Assembly (NCBI GenBank): GCA_963773585.1
Contig: CAVZBR010000004.1
Coordinates: 744,001 to 808,000, forward strand
Length of the DNA: 64,000 nucleotides
Direction of reading: 5' to 3'
DNA from: CAVXJN01 sp963773585
GTDB lineage: Bacteria; Pseudomonadota; Gammaproteobacteria; JASBUN01
Shown: positions 8,903 through 16,901 of the stretch, one piece after another
Position numbering within the stretch: the first letter of the stretch is position 1
How the letters are laid out: every line of letters begins with the position of its first letter
Position numbers and translations under genes: made by a program
The notes under the pieces: model-generated
What the model saw: only the letters and a program-made list of their open reading frames with translations
The model's database searches: none
Told to the model about the DNA's origin: nothing

Positions 8903-9220
8903 TCAATCCATCAGTTGTTCCAGAAGACGTACCCGTGCGCGCAGGATCTGCACTTCGTCCAGGAGCTGTAAGGCGAGCACTGCGCCGGCGAGGTTCAACT
9001 CAAGATCCCGTTGCAGACGCAGGGCGGTGCGCAGGCGGGCGATGTCGTTGGTGGAAAACCGCCAACGCCGCGGTTCCGGGCCCTCCGGCTGGAGCAGGCC
9101 CTCGCTGACCAGGTCCAACAGCTGATCGACGGCCAGATCGCAGCATTCGCAAACTTCGCCCAGGCTCAGCTGACGTTCTTCGGCGATCACGACCAGGGTG
9201 GTGTTCGGTGCCTTGGCCAT
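8903..9220 (-). CDS. cbpM: Chaperone modulator CbpM
   Basis: 105-residue protein with a MerR-like winged-helix N-terminus (LSLGEVCECCDLAVDQLLDLVSEGLL) and a helical C-terminal half ending in LRARVRLLEQLM. This is the make-up of CbpM, which binds the J-domain of CbpA and modulates its co-chaperone activity. It begins 1 bp after the cbpA stop codon, so the two genes are co-translated. An upstream in-frame ATG would extend into cbpA and is less likely. Confidence 0.85.
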   Translation of the reverse strand: MAKAPNTTLVVIAEERQLSLGEVCECCDLAVDQLLDLVSEGLLQPEGPEPRRWRFSTNDIARLRTALRLQRDLELNLAGAVLALQLLDEVQILRARVRLLEQLMD

Positions 9221-9221
9221 T

Positions 9222-10169
9222 TCAAACCCCCAGATGCTCGCGCGGATTGAAGGCGCCTGCCCGCGCCAGCTGTTCATAGGCTTCGCGTTGCGCTTGCGAC
9301 TCCGCTTTCGGAGCATGAATCTGCAACACCAGATACTGGTCCCCCGGCGGACTACCCGGCAGCCCGCGACCCTTGAGCCGCAGCTTCTGGCCAGATTGCG
9401 CCCCAGCCGGGATTTTCATTTCCACCTTACCGCCCAGCGTCGGGACTGGGATCTTGGCGCCCAGCGCGGCCTCCCACGGGGTGATGGGCAGACTGACGTA
9501 GACGTCGCGTCCTTCAGCCTGGAACACAGGGTGGGGCGCCAACAGAATTTCCAGGTACAGGTCGCCGGCGGGAGCATTACCTGCGCCCGGTGCACCCTGG
9601 CCGGCAAGCCGTATCTGCTGGCCCTCGCGCACTCCCGGCGGAATTTTCACGTTCAAGGTGTGGGCACGGGTCCGCACGTGACCATCTGCGCCGACCTCGG
9701 GGACTTGCAAGGTGATGGAGCGAGTGGCGCCCCTGTATGCATCTTCGATATCGATCTGAACCCGGGCGTGGTGATCTTGCCCGCGAGCGCTGCCGCGCCG
9801 GGCGCCTGCGCCACGAAAGCCGCCGGCTCCGAACAACGATTCGAAGAAATCGCTGAACGCACTCGCGTCGGCGCCATCGCGAAAGCCGCCGCCGCTGAAC
9901 TCGAAGCCGTTGTCCCAGCCAGGAGGCGGGCGAAATTCTTCGCCGCCGCGGTGCCCGCCCGCCAGTAAGTGGTCGTAGGCCGCGCGCTTCTCAGGATCCT
10001 TCAAGACCTCGTAGGCTTCACCGACCTCCTTGAAACGGGTTTCCGCCTCCGGTTCTTTGCTTACATCTGGGTGATATTTGCGCGCCAAACGACGATACGC
10101 GCGCTTCACGTCGTCCTGAGAAGCATCGCGCGCCAAGCCCATGATGTCGTAGTAATCCTTGAATTCCAT
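9222..10169 (-). CDS. cbpA: DnaJ-class co-chaperone / curved-DNA-binding protein CbpA
   Basis: 315 residues. The N-terminal J-domain (about 4-70) carries the HPD signature at 33-35, followed by a Gly/Phe-rich linker (GGGFRDGADASAFSDFFESLF) and two beta-sandwich substrate domains (about 130-305). There is no zinc-finger region, which separates it from DnaJ and matches CbpA. It stimulates DnaK ATPase and can bind curved DNA. It is the first gene of a cbpA-cbpM operon, and a heat-shock-like promoter lies about 40 bp upstream. Confidence 0.92.
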   Translation of the reverse strand: MEFKDYYDIMGLARDASQDDVKRAYRRLARKYHPDVSKEPEAETRFKEVGEAYEVLKDPEKRAAYDHLLAGGHRGGEEFRPPPGWDNGFEFSGGGFRDGADASAFSDFFESLFGAGGFRGAGARRGSARGQDHHARVQIDIEDAYRGATRSITLQVPEVGADGHVRTRAHTLNVKIPPGVREGQQIRLAGQGAPGAGNAPAGDLYLEILLAPHPVFQAEGRDVYVSLPITPWEAALGAKIPVPTLGGKVEMKIPAGAQSGQKLRLKGRGLPGSPPGDQYLVLQIHAPKAESQAQREAYEQLARAGAFNPREHLGV

Positions 10170-10210
10170 CGACCGCGCTTATCCCCAATTGCGAGTGACT
10201 GGGTTATAGC

Positions 10211-10237
10211 ATCGGGTCCGATGTGGCCAAATTCAAG
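10211..10237 (-). promoter_or_regulatory. Candidate sigma-32 (RpoH) promoter of cbpA
   Basis: On the minus strand CTTGAA (10232-10237) is followed after 15 bp by CCCGAT (10211-10216). The heat-shock consensus is CTTGAA, 13-15 bp, CCCCAT, so only one base differs. The expected start lies about 35 nt before the cbpA ATG. Confidence 0.5.
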
Positions 10238-10274
10238 TCGGGTCGACGGCGGCCGCTTTGTCGTACCTCGCGGG

Positions 10275-10574
10275 TTACGGTCCGTGCGCAGCCGCGAAGG
10301 CTTCGCAGCCGGCAAGCGGAGAGACGATTCCCGCAACCAACCGGCACACACCGGGCGCGTAGGCGTTCTCGCCCGCCAGGAACAGTGCACAGCAACCGCA
10401 ACTGCTATCGGGCTCGCTACGTTCGCGGTAGTGCACCAGCTCGCGGGGAACCTTCTGATCGGCAAGCGCCGGGTTATCCACGCTCAACACAGGGATAACT
10501 TCGGTTCCGCCCAGCAGCGCAGCGCGCCGTAACCTTGCGCGTCGGCCCAGCAATTCTCGTTCGGCTTCGGTCAT
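10275..10574 (-). CDS. Small cysteine-rich protein, HiPIP-like
   Basis: 99 residues. The C-terminal half holds four spaced cysteines: a CxxC pair within SCGCCALF, one in APGVCRL and one in SPLAGCEAF. Spacing and context resemble high-potential iron-sulfur proteins, which bind a 4Fe-4S cluster and carry electrons in the periplasm. Differences are the lack of any Tat or Sec signal, an extra cysteine inside the CxxC and Ala in place of the Trp usually before the last Cys. If it binds a cluster it probably does so in the cytoplasm. A GGAGG precedes the ATG. HiPIP is the best guess, not proven. Confidence 0.5.
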   Translation of the reverse strand: MTEAERELLGRRARLRRAALLGGTEVIPVLSVDNPALADQKVPRELVHYRERSEPDSSCGCCALFLAGENAYAPGVCRLVAGIVSPLAGCEAFAAAHGP

Positions 10575-10698
10575 CGCACGCCTCCTCGTCGGGCGGCGGC
10601 CTCCGTGCAGGTGCCGCCATTGAACAGAGGCTAGGCGTGCGGGCCAGCGCTTCTTTATTTGGGGCGTAGTTGCTGGCAGACAGGCGCCCGCGCGTACG

Positions 10699-10727
10699 TT
10701 ACGTTGAAATGTGTAGGGCGCTATAAT
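10699..10727 (+). promoter_or_regulatory. Candidate sigma-70 promoter of the PDC-sensor gene
   Basis: A perfect -10 box TATAAT (10722-10727) is preceded after 17 bp by a weak -35 TTACGT (10699-10704). The ATG follows about 30 nt downstream. Confidence 0.45.
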
Positions 10728-10757
10728 TCACTCACCTAAAAGCGTGTGGCGATCCAT

Positions 10758-11717
10758 ATGACGAGTACTTTGCAACAAAGTGTCGCCAGCCAGCGGGAAG
10801 CGTTAGAGACGATGCTGATCGCGCCGCTCGCGACATTGGCGGTCGAGGCAAGCCGTGTCTGGGGCGACCGTACAGCGCTGAACCGTGTGCTGACCGAGGC
10901 GATCAGCGGGTTGACGTATTGCAAGTTTCTGTATGCGGTCGGCACAGATCGCGTTCAGATCAGCGACAACGTCAGCCACGCCGGCCTGATCACCAAGGAC
11001 TTTGGCCGCGACCGCTCCTCGCGTCCGTATATGGCGCAGTTGCCGAAACACGATCTGGTGCTTTCCGATGCATATGTGAGCTTGCGGGCCCGGCGTCCGT
11101 CACTGAGCGCGGTGCAGGTGGTGAAGCGCGAAGACGGACACGTGCTCGGCTATATTGGCGCGGATTTCGATTTGCGCGACCTTCCGATCACTCGCGAGCT
11201 ATACGAAGAGCCGTCCCATTGGCGGCAAATGAAGGGTGACCCCGCGATTCGCGGTGCGGTGTTTTCGCAACGTCGCAGCGACAGCATGCTCGATCACCAC
11301 ATCGATGAAGTGCAAGCCGTGCTCGAGGAACTGATCATCGACCGTGGTGTATTTCATGTCACCGTGCATTTTTCCAGCAACCGCGCGGTGGCGTACCTCG
11401 TTTCCGACCCCTACCGCTACCGGTTGCTCGACATCGATGCTCTTATCGATCCGGACATGTGCCTGGCGTACCCGCGCTGCGAATATCCGCCGCAGGCAGT
11501 GGTGCCCGCAAAAAAAGTGCGGCCGATTTTGGAGCGTCTGCGGGACCTGCGTTTCGTTGACGAAAATCTTTATCTACGAGCTGGGTCGCTCAACATTTTC
11601 AACGGACTGGTCAGCCTTACCTTCTCCTGCGATGGTTCGCACTACGTGCCATGGCAGGAGCTGCTCGCCAAGGAAAACGACTTCTGGATCGGCGTACCGG
11701 ATCTGCAGCACGCCTGA
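10758..11717 (+). CDS. PDC sensor domain-containing protein
   Basis: 319 residues without a transmembrane segment or recognisable output domain. The first half resembles a PDC/Cache ligand-binding fold (LTYCKFLYAVGTDRVQISDNVSHAG, then DFGRDRSSRPYM and VLGYIGADFDLRDLP, as in the sensor parts of chemoreceptors and cyclases). The second half (about 200-319) is uncharacterised. It could be a soluble ligand-sensing protein acting through a partner. No strong ribosome site is seen; a GTG 12 bp upstream is an alternative start. The next gene, yheU, follows 15 bp after the stop. Confidence 0.7.
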   Translation: MTSTLQQSVASQREALETMLIAPLATLAVEASRVWGDRTALNRVLTEAISGLTYCKFLYAVGTDRVQISDNVSHAGLITKDFGRDRSSRPYMAQLPKHDLVLSDAYVSLRARRPSLSAVQVVKREDGHVLGYIGADFDLRDLPITRELYEEPSHWRQMKGDPAIRGAVFSQRRSDSMLDHHIDEVQAVLEELIIDRGVFHVTVHFSSNRAVAYLVSDPYRYRLLDIDALIDPDMCLAYPRCEYPPQAVVPAKKVRPILERLRDLRFVDENLYLRAGSLNIFNGLVSLTFSCDGSHYVPWQELLAKENDFWIGVPDLQHA

Positions 11718-11732
11718 TTTCGGGATACGACA

Positions 11733-11954
11733 ATGCTTGAAATACCGCATCACGCACTGGAACCCGATACGCTGACGGCGTTGATCGAGGACTTCGTTAC
11801 CCGCGATGGAACCGACTACGGTGCTGACGAGGCCTCGCGGTCGAGCAAAGTGACGCAGGTGCGACGCCAGCTCGATCGCGGCGAAGCAGTGATCACCTAT
11901 GATGCAGAAACAGGGTCCTGTGCCCTGCATGCACGACGCGAGCTGACAGGATGA
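11733..11954 (+). CDS. YheU family protein (UPF0270)
   Basis: 73-residue conserved protein matching the UPF0270/YheU family of gammaproteobacteria: ALEPDTLTALIEDFVTRDGTDYG near the start and VRRQLDRGEAVI in the second half. The biochemical role is unknown. In E. coli yheU lies near yheT and yheS; here yheS is 20 kb away. The stop codon overlaps the start of the next gene by four bases, implying translational coupling. Confidence 0.85.
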   Translation: MLEIPHHALEPDTLTALIEDFVTRDGTDYGADEASRSSKVTQVRRQLDRGEAVITYDAETGSCALHARRELTG

Positions 11955-12697
11955 ATGAATCGACGCCGGAGTTCGACGCCGCTTCGGCGGATGATCTTGC
12001 AGCCGCGTTCGAAACGATCGTTTCGCAGTTGTTGTCGGTGTGCGAAGACACCGAGGCGGCCGCGGACCTGAATCTATATGCTGCCGGATTGGCGCAGCTC
12101 AGCCAGGTACTGCAACGCGCCCAGCGCCAGCATGAGGAGGCGGACCCGTCGGCGCTGACGGCGGACGAGATCACCGAGCTTGGCACATACGGGCATGCCT
12201 TGCTCGATGGTTTGCGCACCAGCCTGCCAGCGGCGGCCGGCGATGGGTTGGACCGCCGGTTGGAGGAATTGCAGATACCGATGGCGCTTTGGATTCTGCG
12301 CCACGGTGGCGGCTGGGATGAATGGGAGTCTCTCACCAATGCCTTGGCAGAGGTCGCCAATCGCGTGCAAACACATGACCGCCTGCGCCGCTTGAGCGAG
12401 GTAATGGGAGAGGTGATCGAAGCCGCGCCGGCGAGCTTGCGTGGTGACCTCGAGCGCCTGGATGCGGCCCGGCCTTGGCGGGTGCTGCACCTGAACCGTG
12501 CCATTGTCGCGGCTCGATCCCTGGACGTTGACACCATGGAACCGGCGTTCGACGCCTTGCTGGGCCGCCTGCCGGAGGATGCCGGACCGTTTTTCAACGA
12601 AGGCGTGCGACGCATGTCGCAAATGGGTGCGCCCAGCGAGGTACTGGACTGCTTCGATCGTTACCAGCGCCGCGCACCTCGGCCGCTCGCCCATTGA
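11951..12697 (+). CDS. Uncharacterised acidic helical protein coupled to yheU
   Basis: 248 residues with no signal peptide or transmembrane helix. It is rich in Ala, Leu, Glu and Arg and predicted to be almost entirely alpha-helical. No catalytic motif is recognised. The segment WILRHGGGWDEWESLTNALAEVAN stands out as probably conserved. The ATG overlaps the yheU stop by four bases, so both are expressed together. Base composition matches neighbouring genes. I do not recognise the family. Confidence 0.7.
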   Translation: MNESTPEFDAASADDLAAAFETIVSQLLSVCEDTEAAADLNLYAAGLAQLSQVLQRAQRQHEEADPSALTADEITELGTYGHALLDGLRTSLPAAAGDGLDRRLEELQIPMALWILRHGGGWDEWESLTNALAEVANRVQTHDRLRRLSEVMGEVIEAAPASLRGDLERLDAARPWRVLHLNRAIVAARSLDVDTMEPAFDALLGRLPEDAGPFFNEGVRRMSQMGAPSEVLDCFDRYQRRAPRPLAH

Positions 12698-12775
12698 TCG
12701 GCGCTGCAGCGCCCCTGTGTTACACTCGCGTCCGGCTCCACGCCGATCTGATTCCCGTTCCGCAGCCCGCTTCCC

Positions 12776-13711
12776 ATGACCCAGGCATTATCGATCCGCA
12801 ATCTGACCAAGACCTACCGCGGTGGTCTGCAAGCCTTGAAAGGCATCGATCTGGATGTCGAGCAAGGTGACTTCTTTGCTTTACTGGGACCCAACGGTGC
12901 GGGCAAGTCCACTGCCATCGGCATTGTCACTTCGCTGATCAACAAGACCGATGGCAAAGTACTGGTATTCGGTCACGACATCGACACGGATTTCCAGAGC
13001 GCCAAGACCTGTATCGGTCTGGTGCCCCAGGAATTCAATTTCAACGGTTTCGAACCTGTTATCGAAATCGTGGTTAATCAGGCGGGCTATTACGGTATTC
13101 CGAGGCGCCAGGCTTTCGAGCGTGCCGAACGGTACCTGAAGCAACTTGGGCTGTGGGACAAGCGTCGCGATATGGCGCGGGCGCTTTCGGGCGGCATGAA
13201 ACGCCGCTTGATGATCGCCAGGGCCCTGGTGCACGAGCCGCGGCTATTGATTCTGGACGAACCCACCGCCGGGGTCGATATCGAGATCCGCCGATCAATG
13301 TGGACCTTCCTGCGCCAGATCAATCAACGCGGCACGACCATCATCCTCACCACGCACTATCTCGAGGAAGCTGAGAATCTGTGTCGCAACATTGCCATCA
13401 TCGACCATGGTCGCCTGATCGAAAACACGAGCATGAAGCGCCTGCTGGGGCAGCTGGACATGGAAACCTTCGTGTTTGATCTGGCGCAGCCACTGACCGC
13501 GCCGCCAAAGCTCGACGGTCACCGGGCGCTGCTGGTCGACGATCACACCCTGGAAGTTGAGATCTCCAAGCGCCAGGGCGTCAATGACGTGTTCGCGTCC
13601 CTGAGCGCCCAGGGTGTGAACGTCTTGTCGATGCGCAACAAGACCAACCGCCTGGAACAATTGTTTGTCCACCTGGTGGGGGATGGCGAAGCCGAGGTGG
13701 AGAGCTCGTGA
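12776..13711 (+). CDS. yadG: ABC transporter ATP-binding protein (YadG-like)
   Basis: 311 residues. It has Walker A GPNGAGKST (about 40-48), a Q-loop, signature ALSGGMKRRLMIARAL (about 138-153), Walker B LLILDEPTAGVDIE and the H-loop LTTHYLEEAENL. It supplies energy to the ABC-2-type permease encoded immediately downstream. The C-terminal third is the non-catalytic extension seen in YadG. E. coli YadGH exports an unknown substrate. Its GTGA junction overlaps the permease start by four bases. Confidence 0.9.
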   Translation: MTQALSIRNLTKTYRGGLQALKGIDLDVEQGDFFALLGPNGAGKSTAIGIVTSLINKTDGKVLVFGHDIDTDFQSAKTCIGLVPQEFNFNGFEPVIEIVVNQAGYYGIPRRQAFERAERYLKQLGLWDKRRDMARALSGGMKRRLMIARALVHEPRLLILDEPTAGVDIEIRRSMWTFLRQINQRGTTIILTTHYLEEAENLCRNIAIIDHGRLIENTSMKRLLGQLDMETFVFDLAQPLTAPPKLDGHRALLVDDHTLEVEISKRQGVNDVFASLSAQGVNVLSMRNKTNRLEQLFVHLVGDGEAEVESS

Positions 13712-14481
13712 CATTCAACGAAAAGTACATCGCGTTCAAGACCATCGTCATCAAGGAAGTGCTGCGCTTCGCTCGCATCTGGCTGCAAACGGTGCTGCCG
13801 CCGGTAATTACGACCGCCTTGTACTTCTTGATTTTCGGCCATCTGATCGGTTCGCGCATCGGCACCATGGGCGGATACCCGTACATGGAATTCATCGTCC
13901 CGGGCCTGATCATGATGGCGGTGATCACCAATTCCTATTCGAATGTGGTTTCCTCTTTCTACGGTTCCAAGTTCCAGCGTCACATCGAAGAACTGATGGT
14001 TTCGCCCATTCCTGAGTATCTGGTGGTGCTTGGATTCGTGTCCGGTGGCCTCGCCCGAGGACTGGCGGTGGGCGCGGCCGTGACGGCAGTGTCACTGGTG
14101 TTTGCGGATTTTCGCATCCTGCATCCGTTCATCATGCTCAGCGTGGTGATGCTGACTTCGGTGCTGTTTGCACTGGGCGGGTTCATCAACGGTGTATTCG
14201 CCAAGAGTTTCGACGACATTTCGATCGTTCCCACTTTCATTCTCACCCCGCTCACCTACCTCGGCGGCGTGTTCTATTCGATCAGCATGTTGCCGGAAGT
14301 CTGGCAGAAACTTTCTCTGATTAATCCGATCCTGTATATGGTCAACGCATTCCGCTACGGCATCCTCGGTGTTTCCGACATCAACATCGTGCTTTCCTAC
14401 GGTATCGTCCTGGGGTTCATCGCCGTTTTGTTCACCGTCAGTGTCATGATGCTGCGCAGCGGTTACGGCATCCGCAGTTGA
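13708..14481 (+). CDS. yadH: ABC-2 type transporter permease (YadH-like)
   Basis: 257-residue inner-membrane protein with about six hydrophobic helices in ABC-2 permease style. Diagnostic segments are FIVPGLIMMAVITNSYSNVVSSFYGSKF and the C-terminal PLTYLGGVFYSISMLP, followed by NPILYMVNAFRYG. It starts with GTG within the stop of yadG and forms a two-gene exporter with it. The substrate is unknown; related systems export lipids, polysaccharide or drugs. Confidence 0.9.
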   Translation: MTFNEKYIAFKTIVIKEVLRFARIWLQTVLPPVITTALYFLIFGHLIGSRIGTMGGYPYMEFIVPGLIMMAVITNSYSNVVSSFYGSKFQRHIEELMVSPIPEYLVVLGFVSGGLARGLAVGAAVTAVSLVFADFRILHPFIMLSVVMLTSVLFALGGFINGVFAKSFDDISIVPTFILTPLTYLGGVFYSISMLPEVWQKLSLINPILYMVNAFRYGILGVSDINIVLSYGIVLGFIAVLFTVSVMMLRSGYGIRS

Positions 14482-14564
14482 CCGGCTGGTGTTAAACGTG
14501 GCGCCAGTGTGGTTAACTACCGCGGGGGATGGGATCCGAATATCACGTTTTTGAGGGGGTCGCT

Positions 14565-15608
14565 ATGACTCAGCGCTACACTGAGACCGTCGAAGAGGCG
14601 GCAAGGATCGCGCGCGTCGCGCTGCCATGGATCAGCGAACAGAATCTGCCCGCCAGGCCCGACAATTACGCGGTGGCGTACGAATTCCTGTCGCGTCGCA
14701 ATCCCGAATTATGCGCCGAGGCGGACCGGGCGCTGGACGGAACCCACCCTGCGACGCAGGAACTCATGGACGACCTGTTCCGAAAGTATGTCTCGGGCGA
14801 TCTGCAGGATGCTGTGGTGGCTGGAGTACGGGACGAATTGTCGCGCATCTTCGCCGACGCGCTGTACGCACTCTCAGCCGGGGGCGACGGCTTGGCGCGC
14901 TACAAACAACGTCTGATGTACGCCACCGAGCGTCTATCGAGCCGCCTCGATCTGGGGGCCGTACGCGGAGTGATCAGCGAAATGATCGCCGAAACCCGCC
15001 GCATGCAGGCCGCCGGCGAGCAGATCCAGTCCCATCTGGAATCCACCTGCGGCGAGCTCGAGGCGCTGCGCCAGGAATTCCAGCAGGTGCAGCACGAAGT
15101 TACCTGCGATCCGTTGACCGGTGTATTGAACCGCCGCGGGCTCGATCGCGAACTATCTGTTTATGTCGAACAGGGGCTGGCCGCAGGCGGATTTTCCTTG
15201 TTGATGGTCGATGTCGACCACTTCAAACAGTTCAACGACAAATACGGCCATGTGGTCGGCGACGAAGTTCTCAAGTATGTCGCTCGCGCGCTGGCGAAAA
15301 ACACCCGCGGCGGAGATCTGCTGGCCCGGTATGGCGGCGAGGAATTCGTGGTGGTATTGCCGCAGACCAGCCTCGCCAACGCGACCACCGTCGCCCAGAA
15401 CATCGTCAAGGCCATCCGCACCTCCGGACTGACCCACAAGTCCAGCGGCACCAAACTCGATAGCGTGACGGTGTCTGTTGGGGTAGCCGTTTTCGGAGCG
15501 GGCGATACCACATTGACTTTGCTGGAGCGCGCCGACGCTGCTTTGTATGCCGCCAAACAAGCGGGCCGCGATCGCGCCGTTTCCGAAGTCGAGTCCGCGG
15601 ACAACTGA
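14565..15608 (+). CDS. Diguanylate cyclase (GGDEF protein)
   Basis: 347 residues. The N-terminal region of about 170 residues is alpha-helical and ends in a coiled coil (GEQIQSHLESTCGELEALRQEF), with no membrane segment. The GGDEF domain follows (about 180-345) with the active-site motif GGEEF at about 257-261. An RxxD inhibitory site (RGGD) sits five residues before it, so the enzyme should be active and product-inhibited. It makes cyclic-di-GMP from two GTP. The start at 14565 was chosen for the GAGGGGG ribosome site just upstream. Confidence 0.9.
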   Translation: MTQRYTETVEEAARIARVALPWISEQNLPARPDNYAVAYEFLSRRNPELCAEADRALDGTHPATQELMDDLFRKYVSGDLQDAVVAGVRDELSRIFADALYALSAGGDGLARYKQRLMYATERLSSRLDLGAVRGVISEMIAETRRMQAAGEQIQSHLESTCGELEALRQEFQQVQHEVTCDPLTGVLNRRGLDRELSVYVEQGLAAGGFSLLMVDVDHFKQFNDKYGHVVGDEVLKYVARALAKNTRGGDLLARYGGEEFVVVLPQTSLANATTVAQNIVKAIRTSGLTHKSSGTKLDSVTVSVGVAVFGAGDTTLTLLERADAALYAAKQAGRDRAVSEVESADN

Positions 15609-15734
15609 CACTTGCGGAACGCGCCTGCAGCCTGGTCCTGTAGCACGCGGCAGGGCCGCCCAGCAGGGGAACGCGAGTCGTGATAAGCCCCCCGCGGCCG
15701 AGGTACGGCAAACCGGGTCAGTCGCATCTTCGGA

Positions 15735-16364
15735 TCAGGTCGCGTTTGGTTCGAGCGCCTGCCGTGCCGCATCCCGCAGTTGATATTCCTCCACTGCGCC
15801 GGCCAGCAGCCGCCGACCGAATACGTATGTGGGCGCGCCGGTGACGCCCAATTCTGCCGCGTGGCGGAGATTCGATTGCAGGCGTTCCCGGTAGCGAGGC
15901 TCGTGCCACGCCTCTTCGACCAACGCCTTCGGGATGCCGCAGGCAGCGGCGATATCCCGCAATACTCCCGCGTCGCCGACGTTACGCCCCTGCCGGAAGA
16001 ATGCATCGAACAATGCTTCGTGGAGTCGATAGAAAGCGTCGGCGCCCATTTGATTGGCCGCTTCGGCCAACAGCAGCGCGCGATGGGAATTGGTAGTGAA
16101 GGTGCGTTCGCAAAGCTGCAGACCTTCTGCAGTGGCGAGACGGTTGAGATTCGCCATCAGTGCATCCCATTGCGCCGGCGCATAGCCAAGCGCCGTTACC
16201 GGCATGCCCCCGGCAGGAGTATCGGGGTGGATCTCCAATCCGCACCAGTTGATCCTCAGGTCGTAGCAGTCGTTGAGTCGCAACAGACGCCGACTGCCGA
16301 CGTAGCAGAACGGACAGATGTAATCCGAGAATACGCTGACCTTGAGTTCAGGTTTGGCGGCCAT
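15735..16364 (-). CDS. DsbA family oxidoreductase (FrnE / HCCA isomerase-like)
   Basis: 209 residues, no signal peptide, DsbA-like thioredoxin fold with helical insertion. The N-terminal strand is followed by SDYICPFCYVGSRR, giving a CPFC active site at about 18-21. A cis-Pro region, GVTGAPTYVFG, lies near the C-terminus. This arrangement fits the FrnE branch of cytoplasmic DsbA-like proteins involved in thiol redox stress, related to 2-hydroxychromene-2-carboxylate isomerases. It lies downstream of the convergent cyclase gene across about 125 bp. Confidence 0.85.
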   Translation of the reverse strand: MAAKPELKVSVFSDYICPFCYVGSRRLLRLNDCYDLRINWCGLEIHPDTPAGGMPVTALGYAPAQWDALMANLNRLATAEGLQLCERTFTTNSHRALLLAEAANQMGADAFYRLHEALFDAFFRQGRNVGDAGVLRDIAAACGIPKALVEEAWHEPRYRERLQSNLRHAAELGVTGAPTYVFGRRLLAGAVEEYQLRDAARQALEPNAT

Positions 16365-16395
16365 GGAATCCGCTTTCTGAGCAGTGCGGCGACGT

Positions 16396-16890
16396 TCAGT
16401 GCAGGATTACGCCGATGCCGAAATGGACGTTCGAGTCCCCTCGTTGTGGATAGGGCGTTTCCTTCGGCCAAAGGTGCAACTGCGCTGCGTCGACCACTGG
16501 ATATTGGTAGTCGGCTTCGCCCACTCGGCCGTGCTCTACGCGGGCGACGGTGCCGACAGCCGTCAGCAAGCGTCCGGCGGCATAGTCCACCGGCTCCAGG
16601 TAACCCTGTTGCGACAGCAGAAAGCGGCCCTGCGGAGCGGCCTCCAGGTCCGGTTCGCCAGCGCTGTCCAGCGGATATGCCAGTACCTCCAATTGGGTTT
16701 GCTGGCGCAAGTTGCTTGTTTTCACAATTACGCCGCCCCACTGGACGCGCCGGCCCATGCTGGAAGGTGCAATCGCCACCGCTGATCGAGGGGTAAGGGA
16801 TTTGTCGACGCCGGCGGTATCGAATGTCGGTGTCGTCGCGCATCCTGCCAGCGCCAGCAGGCAGACGGTCAACGCGGCCAGTCTACGCAT
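16396..16890 (-). CDS. Slp family outer-membrane lipoprotein (copy 2)
   Basis: 164 residues. The signal peptide ends in the lipobox LAGC, followed by the Slp domain (VQWGGVIVKTSNLRQQTQLEVLAYPLDSAG, GRFLL, YQYPVVDAAQLHLW). E. coli Slp is a starvation-induced outer-membrane lipoprotein of unknown mechanism. The start at 16890 puts the lipoprotein signal at the N-terminus and lies 11 bp beyond the end of the paralogous gene upstream, so the pair is probably one operon. Confidence 0.85.
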   Translation of the reverse strand: MRRLAALTVCLLALAGCATTPTFDTAGVDKSLTPRSAVAIAPSSMGRRVQWGGVIVKTSNLRQQTQLEVLAYPLDSAGEPDLEAAPQGRFLLSQQGYLEPVDYAAGRLLTAVGTVARVEHGRVGEADYQYPVVDAAQLHLWPKETPYPQRGDSNVHFGIGVILH

Positions 16891-16901
16891 GAGTCGTTCG
16901 C

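Noticed and set aside
15609..15734. GC-rich spacer after the cyclase gene examined for a tRNA or terminator
   Set aside because: No cloverleaf, T-loop or hairpin with T-run was found.
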